Assembly (NCBI GenBank): GCA_958510875.1
Contig: OY294069.1
Span: 166,035,111-166,099,110, forward strand
Length of the DNA: 64,000 bases
Direction: 5' to 3'
Origin: Endomychus coccineus
Lineage: Eukaryota > Arthropoda > Insecta > Coleoptera > Endomychidae
Shown here: positions 56,400 through 64,000 of the stretch, piece after piece
Position numbering within the stretch: the stretch's first letter is position 1
Layout of the letters: every line of letters begins with the position of its first letter
The notes under the pieces: generated by a model
The model's database searches: none
Told to the model about the DNA's origin: nothing
Seen by the model: only the letters and a program-made list of their open reading frames with translations
Position numbers and translations under genes: made by a program

Positions 56400-56515
56400 T
56401 CTGTAATTTTTAGGATGCTATGGCTAGAGGAATCGTCCGCGAGGAATGACATGTTATCCCAACAAAATGGAGCCACATATTACACAGCACCTGAAACAGT
56501 CACTATGCCTAAAAC
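56400..56515 (+). pseudogene. Short mariner-superfamily transposase fragment
   Basis: The frame reads NDMLSQQNGATYYTAPETVT. QQDGATCHTAxET is the second-catalytic-D region of the same transposase family as 24168-24600, here with N in place of the catalytic D. Only about 38 codons survive. Confidence 0.55.
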
Positions 56516-56529
56516 CTAGTTTTCTTGAT

Positions 56530-56940
56530 AACTTGGTGCAAATAAATTAAAGTGAAGTTATCGTTGTGACCATGCTTCTTTAGTAAACCACGATGTTTTT
56601 ATTTTTCCATCTGGATCATGAATAATGTTCATATCTAGGAAATTTATGTTTTTGTACACTTCTTTTTCACAAGTAAATTAAAGTTTACAGTGGAAATTTT
56701 TAAATTTATTAATTATTTACTGAATTTTATCATTGGGAACACACAAGTCCTAAAATTCATTTTTTCATATACTTAAAACATTAATGTATTACAATATGTA
56801 GTCAGATTTTAATTTTTTGAGTTGTTTCATAATTTAATGGATTTCTTCTTTTGTTACGTAGTCATCTCTATGAATTATGACGGTTTTATTACATTTATCC
56901 GCGTGCAAAACTAATATTTGATTATTAGCATCTGATAAGT
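56530..56940 (-). pseudogene. PLE reverse transcriptase remnant with internal deletion
   Basis: Minus-strand blocks: ILVLHADKCNKTVIIHRDDY (the VxxADKGNxTVIxxxxxY block upstream of PLE RT motifs), then directly KFKNFHCKLKF-like residues and NINFLDMNIIHDPDGKIKTS with WFTKEA (NFLDxxI...xxYRKP). The catalytic palm between them is missing. Confidence 0.65.
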
Positions 56941-56944
56941 ATAG

Positions 56945-57060
56945 TACCAGAAACAAAAACTCCAACGCTCTTGCTAAACATTGTTTTGATTATAACCACC
57001 AATTGGATTATAAAAATTTTAATATTTCAACTGAAGAAACCAATTATTATAAATGATCTT
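56945..57060 (+). pseudogene. PLE GIY-YIG C-terminal fragment
   Basis: The plus strand reads NSNALAKHCFDYNHQLDYKN and FNISTEETNYYK, matching the SALAxHxxxxxHxxDxxxxxIL tail of the GIY-YIG domain. It diverges from the minus-strand PLE piece next to it, so two insertions or an inversion are involved. Confidence 0.55.
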
Positions 57061-57064
57061 TTGA

Positions 57065-58045
57065 TGATGGAAGACCCTGCGAACAGTAATATAAAAAATT
57101 GACCATCGAGGTGTTACCTCCGATTAAACTTACATTTTTGCGATAGATACTACTCGAACTGAAGTCTTACCTGGAACAAAAAAAGACATATTAATTTCAT
57201 TTGCATCAAAATCGAAAGAGCTAAATATTGATAATAAGCTATACTATAAAAAATGGACTAGCTAAATTAAAAAATATTTGTCTTCCACTAAAATAAGGTA
57301 AGATATTATGTGAAGGATCAACTTTTGCCAACAAAAACGAGCATGAAGGTCATCCATACACAATGTAAATACCTTAACCAGATCATTTGGTAGAATTTAA
57401 CACCAATAAAGTAAAATGAAACATGGAAATGAATGTTTTCGTAGTTGTACCATCATGTACATAGATGTAGAAACTTCGTTACTTCCTTCAAGGTTGAGAA
57501 TACCAGTTATACCAGAACGATTTAGATGAATAAATACACGCATTTGTTTCGTGGAAATATATCGTTAACCATTTTCTAAAGAACTAAATATAGCTAAATA
57601 TGGATCTGTTAGAGATAGCGCTTTAACGTAAACGTCATTGGCAGAGTTCAATGTTAGAATTAATTGTATGAGAAATAAGTATTTCCCTTTCAAAATAATA
57701 CATTTATGAATTTTAATAGAATAGAATAGAATAGAATTTATTCGTTCCAAGGTACATAAGAGGTACATAAAAATTGTCATAAACATACACTGAGTAAGTA
57801 GCCTAAATTTCTCTAATAGTACTCCATTTCTTATTATTATTATCGAAATGTATAGGTGCTATGATTGAAACATAAAAATAATAAAAAAACATAGGTATCT
57901 AATGGGACGAATAACTATAACAATACAAACAGTTTAAGATTTCTAAATTCCTGTAACAGTAACATTTAAGACATATAGAAATAAAAACTTATGTTAGAAA
58001 GGAAATCATATGAGGAAATTATTGTCATTCAGAAACTCTGTTAAA
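57065..58045. other. Non-coding, with a GAATA microsatellite
   Basis: A GAATA-type tract lies near 57716-57740. Nothing else is recognised. Confidence 0.4.
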
Positions 58046-58910
58046 TTATAATATGCTTTTTTTGTTAAACAGTTTCTCAGAAATGATTTTATTTTGTTGC
58101 GGCTCAGGTTGATTTGAAATTTTAGGCAAAGTGTACTTCTTTCTGAATTTTTGAATGTTGTAATGGGAGAAATTATTTGATAATAAGAGAGATGACAGAT
58201 GTTTTAATTCTGATTTTAAGGATTGGGCTTGAAATAAGTTGACAGCTCTGTGGACCAAGGAGTTTCTGACAGATTGCTTTTGGGCAGGGTGATGGTGGAG
58301 AAGACCATTGAGGTTTCTATCCATGTGAGTGCATTTTCGATACACAGAATGTCCTACCATCAGTACCATCAGTCTCTCGACTAACTAATACATCTAGGAA
58401 AGGGAGTGAACCTATCGATTCAACTTTCATGGTGAAAAGGATATATGGTTGTAATCAATTTGAATAATTCAGGAAGGAAACAAGATCTTCGCGACCATGT
58501 TGCCAAAAAACAAAAGTGTCGTCGACATGTCTAACCAACATTTCGGCTTGAGAACAGATGAGTCAATACCATCTTGCTCAAAAGTTTCCATGAAGATATT
58601 AGCTATGACCGGAAAAATTGGGGAACCCATGGCAGCTAGCGAGGACTGCTCTTTAATGGAAATTGTTCTTATTTCTTGTATCATACGAATGCTCTATACT
58701 GATTCATAGATATAGAGACCGGTAATAGTGAATATATTTTTATAAATGAAGAAAAATTGCTTGCAACTGTCATTTTTTGACTGAAGTTTGAATATTCGTT
58801 TGATTTCTGACGAATTTCCCCAGACCATTGTTTTCTTATTTACCAAATAACGTAGAGTTCTGAGATTCAGGCAGTCAAGGTTTGAATTTAATAAGAACAT
58901 TCTCATCTGA
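58046..58910 (-). mobile_element. PLE reverse transcriptase remnant (second PLE family)
   Basis: Minus-strand blocks in order across shifts: LRYLVNKKTMVWGNSSEIKR, AAMGSPIFPVIANIFMETFE (GSPLSPVIANIFME), KPKCWLRHVDDTFVFW (V/YVDD block in a shifted frame), SIGSLPFLDVLVSR, HSVYRKCTHMDRNLNGLLHH, then HPAQKQSVRNSLVHRA and IQKFRKKYTLP. The HxDRYLxxxSHHHPxxKxxVxxxLxxRA pattern is typical of PLEs. It is different from the one at 9.4 kb. No GIY-YIG is seen, and frameshifts are present. Confidence 0.8.
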
Positions 58911-58999
58911 TAGTAGTTTCAACTTTTTCTACATGGGATGTTCAAAACTGTGATGTGATAGAATCTCAGCCTCGTCGGTGTTATGTCTTCACCAGAGGA

Positions 59000-59255
59000 G
59001 TACATTCATTTATAAGTGAAGAGGACACTTCGTTACAACAGATAATTCTTAGTGCATATGCATGTTTTGCTAAATTTGTTGCTAAATCATCTAAGTGATA
59101 ATGTAAATCTAATCTTGAATCGATATGCATTCCGAAGAACTTCACTGCAGGTTGTGATATGAATCAATTCTTTTGAGGAATACAAAAATTGTTGTTGTGT
59201 GTAACATGAAAGACTACTTTTTGTTAGGAATTCTGGAAAGTTATCTCCTATTCAC
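59000..59255 (-). mobile_element. LINE post-RT fragment
   Basis: The minus strand reads SQPAVKFFGMHIDSRLDLHY and HLDDLATNLAKHAYALRIIC, the KFLGxxxDxxLxWxxHIxxLxxKLxxxxYxLR block directly after LINE RT domains. It is short and isolated. Confidence 0.65.
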
Positions 59256-59744
59256 GTTAGTTTCTTCTAAGTGAATTCATCATTCAAGTTGATTACACTA
59301 TTAATTAACACTCTTTGACAATGGCTCCATTACCTACTGTACATGCACGAGAACCATTTAGTAAATGATGGTCTAATTAGGATCATTAGATGAACTCTTG
59401 TTGAGATTCCACTCTTTCCAAAACAGAACATGCCTCGTTCTATTCTCGAGAGCAGTCATTTCAGTCGCATTTTCATTAAGAAAAATTCAAACGGATAATG
59501 AGTCTAGATGGAATAAACGTTTGTCCTCAATTTAAATTGCCTTTCTTTGACTTTTAAATGTTTAGAGTGTAAAACTTTCACAACAACTTTGGATATAACC
59601 AATTAAATTAAGAAGAACTATCTGTAGATAAATAAGGTTCAGTAGAGCGAAATCATTGTGAACAAACAATTTAGATCCTTGGAAATTAATTAAACATGAA
59701 TCATTAATACAACAGAAGGAGATATTTTAAAGTATGATGACTTT

Positions 59745-59995
59745 ATTTCGAGATTCATAAATTCACTAAAAATAATTTCGAAAACAGCTTTTGTTTTTTT
59801 ATTCCTTTCAATTTCAATCAAAATAAAGTTTGTTTCAGGTTTCAGTATCGACAGCAATTTACTTTTATGCAGAAGAGAAAATTATACTTTCATCTAAAAT
59901 TGGTTGGCTTGTAGGAAAAGACCAACTTTGTTCAAGTGGTCTCAATTTGATTATATTATCTATGAATTCCTCTGATTCAATTTATTGGAGCTTAT
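59745..59995 (+). repeat. Direct repeat, copy 1 of a pair 900 bp apart
   Basis: About 240 bp match 60645-60875. Shared blocks include GTATCGACAGCAATTTA, TTTCATCTAAAATTGGTTGG, GGAAAAGAC, AACTTTGTTCAA and GTGGTCTCAATTTGATTATA. Confidence 0.8.
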
Positions 59996-60425
59996 AATTC
60001 TTATTTCACTGAATTTTCTTTTATGATGACATTTCAATGTAATATTTATATCACCACCTACGCTTTCGCTCGCAGTTTCAACTTTAATTTTATTAGCTAC
60101 AAACATGCACAAAATTGTAATTATTGATGTAGTTTTATCAATAAAAGGAACAAGATAAGTCAGTGACGTAAATGATAATATACAAATACTTCGTGATGAT
60201 TTTATATTTCATTTGCCAATAATTTTGGAAATCTGCCAAGAAAGTTTGCACTTGAACTACGTAATCAATTATTTACTGGAATTAATCCATCTATCAGTCA
60301 ATGTTGTAAATTACTTGATTTTATTAGCGAGACATCTACTATTATTAGGTAGATGTCGTTAGATATTATGGTTCTCTCCAGTTTTCTGTCAGACGGATCA
60401 TGTATATCTTCGATAGTAAGATTGC

Positions 60426-60488
60426 CAACTTCCTAGTTCCGCTGATGACCTCGAGAGGGCGAAACAGCTGTCCGGAACTATAAGGTTG
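60426..60488 (+). ncRNA. Hammerhead ribozyme motif (best preserved in window)
   Basis: The order is UAGUUCCG (60434-60441), CUGAUGA (60442-60448), helix II CCUC-GAGA-GGGC (60449-60460), GAAA (60461-60464), C-AGCU-G, U, C (cleavage site after 60472), CGGAACUA (60473-60480). UAGUUCCG/CGGAACUA gives eight perfect helix I pairs. Beyond a small internal loop, CAACUU and AAGGUUG (60426-60431, 60482-60488) extend it. Helix II has a GNRA-type GAGA loop but a C-C mismatch at its base. Helix III is two pairs closing AGCU. All core bases match CUGANGA...GAAA...UH. It lies between the two direct repeats of this region. Activity is inferred. Confidence 0.7.
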
Positions 60489-60644
60489 TAATTTTTTCAC
60501 ATTCAGCTGGTGAATTGCGCCGATTATGTACTTATCCGTAGATCGAAAATCAACGGGTGGAAATTTCTGATTGGTTTAATGCTGAGGTTCCCTAACCTGT
60601 GTTTCGTCTACACTAGGAATCAGTAACTGTTTAGGAATTGTGGG

Positions 60645-60875
60645 GTCATAAATTCATATTTTTTTTCTCGAAAATAGCATGTTTTTTTCTTCTTTTCAAT
60701 GAAAATAAAGATTGTTTCAGGTTGTATCGACAGCAATTTAATATATGGCAGAAAAGAAAATTAAATTTTCATCTAAAATTGGTTGGCTTGTGGGAAAAGA
60801 CGAACTTTGTTCAAAGTGGTCTCAATTTGATTATATTATTTAAGAATTCGTCCGATTTAATTCATTGAGCCACAA
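60645..60875 (+). repeat. Direct repeat, copy 2
   Basis: This is the partner of 59745-59995 (about 85% identity by eye). The pair brackets about 650 bp that contain the hammerhead motif. They may be terminal repeats of a non-autonomous element or a local duplication. Confidence 0.75.
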
Positions 60876-61465
60876 AATGAAATTGTAGAGAATTGATGTT
60901 CAAAGTTCTTTTAGAAATTCATAAATGTGTGTTAAATACTTTTGACATCATGGATGCCATTAGTTTCTTGTAAGTTTTAATACTGAAATTTTCTTTTGTA
61001 GAAAGGCAAACTCTCACCATTGCTTACTAAGACCAAAGTCATGAGGGTTTAATATCATTCGATCTATCTGAAAAATATGCAAAAAGTAAATTTTTTGTAA
61101 AATGTACAACCTTTTTTATCGAAGCAGCACTCTTTAAAACGATTATAACTTATTTCATATTGTTTTCTTGATTTACTTTGTAATAAGTTTAATGACGCTG
61201 TATTTGCTCTTTCGATAATTTCTGGTGGGGTCCCAACAAATTTTCGTTCATCGCTATCATCTATTTTCCATTAATATTACTCATTTTAAAACTTTAAATT
61301 TTGTAATTGTTACAATTAATTTTTGGCTGACGTTTCTAGAACTATGTATATATGTTAGGGTACTATTAGAGTGCACGCGAGAAAACGATATCGCGAGTCG
61401 GCTTCTCGCTTGCGAAAAACTCGCGTTGACAAGTTCAGGAAACGTGAACGCGAGGTGTGGTCATA

Positions 61466-62673
61466 CGAGGGTCGTTCATTAACTCTTTAGAAAAAGATAC
61501 AAAAACAAAGTATTTTGGTAATTTTTTTTTTACTTTTCTACATAATCTCCTTTTAGATTTATACATATAGTGTTCCAACCTTTTTAACCAGTCAAGAAGT
61601 ATGATTTCGGAAAGTCCTCAAGATAGCCATTTGTTTAGGCGATGACCTTCTCGTTCGTCTCAAACCGTCGTCCGCCGAGCCATTTTTTTAAATCTGGGAA
61701 TAGGAAGAAGTCACTAGGGGTCAAATCTGGCGAATACGATGGATGTTCTAATAATTCGAACTTTAATTTCACAAATTTGGACATTGCAACTGCACATGTG
61801 TGAACTCGTGCATTGTCTTGATGAAAAAGGACTGTTTTCTTTTTCAAATGAGGCCGTTTAATTTTTACTTCATCGCTCAACCGGTGCAATAATGACCCGT
61901 AATACTCCTTAGCCATTCGCATCCCAAAAAACGGTGGCCGTAACATTTCCAGCAGATTTCACCGTTCTAGACTTTTTTGGAGCCCTTTCGGATGCAAAAA
62001 CCCATAGTTTTGATTGTTCCTTGGTCTCAGGAGTATAGTAATGTACCCATGTCTCAATCGTCAGTTAGGTATCGATGCAGAAACTCTTCCGGATTGCGAC
62101 GAAAGAGCGCTAAAATAGCCTAAGAGTAAACCACACGATTGCTTTTATTCTCCTCTGTAAGCAAACGCGGCACCCATGTTGCAGAAATCTTTTTGACACC
62201 CAATTTTTCATATAAAATTGTAAACACTGTACCTTCTGAAATGCCTGCGGCCTCAACTATCTCCCTCACTGATTTTTTCAATCATTTCTGGGGTAGCCAC
62301 TTCTATTGGCCGTCCCGAACGATGTTCATCTTTTGTTGTACGGCCACGTTTAAACTCATTTACCCAATTGTAAACAGGGGCAAACGCTGGTGCAGATGTG
62401 CCATAAACTTCATCCAACTCGGCTTAATATCTTTTGGTTTTAAACCTTTTAAATTAAAATGTTTTACCACCACTCGAAACTCATTTTTATCCATTTTTTT
62501 AAATAAACAATAGTGCTCTAATTTAACCGACGATAAAAATAATAACACGTGAGCGATATATCAAAAACTTCAACAGCCATCTACTGAGTAATGGCACTTT
62601 CCTAAAACAAACGATTTTCGCCACGCGCGCGCCATCTCTTGCATTTTTCCAAAGAGTTATTGAACGACCCTCG
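61466..62673 (-). mobile_element. Structurally complete mariner, 1208 bp
   Basis: Inverted termini CGAGGGTCGTTCA(T/A)TAACTC run into AGAAAAA/GGAAAAA, with TA on both sides (61464-61465, 62674-62675). The transposase on the minus strand starts MDKNEFRVVVKHFNLKGLKP near 62492, then has frameshifts. Further on it reads FFGMRMAKEYYGSLLHRLSD, KKTVLFHQDNARVHTCAVAM, YSPDLTPSDFFLFPDLKK and RRFETNEKVIA. The termini are intact but the gene is broken, so the copy could at most be mobilised in trans. The family differs from the 14/21/39 kb mariners. Confidence 0.9.
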
Positions 62674-62679
62674 TAGTAG

Positions 62680-63200
62680 AAACAGTTTGCTCTATGCGGG
62701 TAGATGGATTAGAATAAAGCGGATCAGTCTTGATTAGAGAGTTATCCTAAGAAGACATTGTTTTTCTAACTCTAGCTGCTAGTAATACTAAAATATTCAA
62801 AGTTTTCTTTTGCATGAACTTAGAAAAAATAAAATAAAGGGCTTCATATTGAAAACCTGCAATGGGGTCTCATTGATTGTAAATATGGTGTTGTTCGAAA
62901 CTATAGCTGATTGAATTCAATGTCATCTGCCTAATCATTCTGCATATTCAGCGAAAATGGTTGAGAGGATTACACAACAATGTTTTATAATGGTAACTGC
63001 TGCGCAAATAGTATCTCCGGTATGAATTACTATCCAGATTTCAATTCAATAAACTGATAAACGCCCCTTGTTGCGAAAACAATTACCAACGATTGTACGA
63101 AAATGTATCCGATTGAATTCAAGGTTATCTGGCTATTTATCCGGCATATTGGGCGCCAATCGTTACCTACCAACTAATTGGCACTTTCGCTCCCATCTGC
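62680..63200. other. Non-coding, nothing recognised
   Basis: No feature was recognised. Confidence 0.4.
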
Positions 63201-63209
63201 AGAACGAGA

Positions 63210-63491
63210 GTGGCTATCAGAGAATCCGTCCTGACGACAAAAATAATCAATAACAATGTGGGTTTATCGTATCCTGCAAAAGCCGCGCCTGTAGGACTAC
63301 AAACAACCGAGCCTTCGGGAAGGACGAGCGTTGTTAATAAGGAAAAGGTCAAGACAAGAATATACCCGCCTTCGGCGGGCGGAAGCACGTTGGCGCAGGC
63401 GATCGACGAGACACCACCATCAAGGACAGCCAGGGTCAATGTTCGCGAATCCGCCGCAACTCGTCCAGTAGTCGCTAGGATGCGTCACTAA
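63210..63491 (+). other. GC-richer open frame, identity unknown
   Basis: A 93-codon frame with SAGGSTLAQAID and SRTARVNVRESAATRP lies in a GC-rich block that contrasts with the AT-rich surroundings. The opposite strand is open as well (63167-63439), which weakens the case for coding. It could be the start of a retrotransposon ORF1 or a chance frame. Confidence 0.2.
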
Positions 63492-63960
63492 TCTCTCCCT
63501 TCGATCCGCAATTCGTATAACCAAGCGTGGCAGCAACCTTTGTATTTCAACAGTCATTCTAGAATGTTGACCAAATAACTGGGGCAAATAATGCCTTATT
63601 GAGTTACTCCACTTTGCCATTAGCGTTCACTTTAGAAAATAACTGACCTCGACGTAAAGGCAATCAATAAAAAAAAAGCTACGTCACGTCTCACCGACAA
63701 ACCATGAAACAAAATAGTCGTTCAGAAGTTCCCACAATATTGATAATATTTGGAACAATAGTTGACGTGAACACAGGGATGCTAATAAACTATATCATCT
63801 GATGATGACAATGTGTGTTGATACATATGATAAGCTATAGTGGACAATAAAAACATTCATTATTTATTTAGAGTAAATAACTGGTTTTATTTCCATAACT
63901 TTATAAGTTAAACAAACAATAGTCACCCTTATCCACTGAAAATACAGTTAAAGTACTGAG

Positions 63961-63991
63961 GACGTTTCGCCTATCAAGTAGCGATCATCAG
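63961..63991 (-). ncRNA. Hammerhead-like core at the window edge
   Basis: The minus strand has CUGAUGA (63985-63991), a segment with GCUA/UAG-G-C pairing, GAAAC and GUC. Helix I does not pair with the bases visible, and the window ends nine bases upstream. GAAACGTC with CTGATGATCGC is typical of PLE ends, so a PLE probably continues past 64000. Confidence 0.35.
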
Positions 63992-64000
63992 AGTGAACTA

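Noticed and set aside
56640..57060. Adjacent PLE pieces read as one element
   Set aside because: The RT blocks are on the minus strand and the GIY-YIG tail on the plus strand, so they cannot be one uninterrupted copy.
63140..63165. TGGCGCCCAA on the minus strand resembling a retrotransposon primer binding site
   Set aside because: There is no LTR-like CA terminus directly before it and the following bases do not match the tRNA-Lys end, unlike the site at 39838.

Overview
The window looks like a gene-poor, AT-rich piece of an animal nuclear genome, almost certainly an insect. There are no operons, long bacterial-type ORFs, rRNA genes or CRISPR arrays. It holds remnants of many transposable-element families in both orientations, short open frames interrupted by stops, and intron-type splice signals. 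The species cannot be named from the sequence.

Host genes are nearly absent. The one confident host feature is a 75-codon exon on the minus strand (4428-4652). It encodes the start of the kinase-like domain of the nuclear receptor-binding protein family (NRBP; Madm in Drosophila). Two other segments look like 3'-terminal exons of genes I cannot name (43716-43907 minus, 48887-49063 plus). A third conserved-looking frame of unknown identity lies at 13560-13978.

Layout. 0.7-7.2 kb: LINE and hAT remnants, including a 697-bp hAT-type MITE nested in a LINE 3' end, then the NRBP exon. 8.4-11 kb: a TA-flanked MITE beside a Penelope-like element (PLE) with divergent inverted pseudo-LTRs carrying hammerhead-ribozyme motifs. 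12-17.2 kb: a large foldback repeat, an unknown frame, a mariner and an endonuclease domain of Helentron type. 17.5-24.6 kb: tandem repeats, Jockey-like LINE pieces, mariners, and a tandem duplication split by a second 8-bp-TSD MITE. 26.5-30.4 kb: a solo PLE pseudo-LTR palindrome, LINE ORF2 and Tigger/jerky remnants. 33-38.2 kb: hAT and Ty3/gypsy fragments, LINE pieces and a six-monomer alternating A/B tandem array. 38.8-40.5 kb: a mariner interrupted by a head-to-head inverted LTR dimer with a visible primer binding site. 46-48.4 kb: LINE ends. 49.7-57 kb: tandem repeats, an LTR-like repeat pair, a tRNA-like sequence, Tc1 and PLE fragments. 58-64 kb: a PLE, a LINE, a strong hammerhead motif and a structurally complete but decayed mariner.

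The most notable theme is hammerhead-ribozyme motifs at several separate sites, most of them in recognisable PLE pseudo-LTR pairs. The best preserved (60426-60488) is outside any recognised coding element. The second theme is nested insertions whose boundaries, TSDs and in one case the empty site can be read directly.
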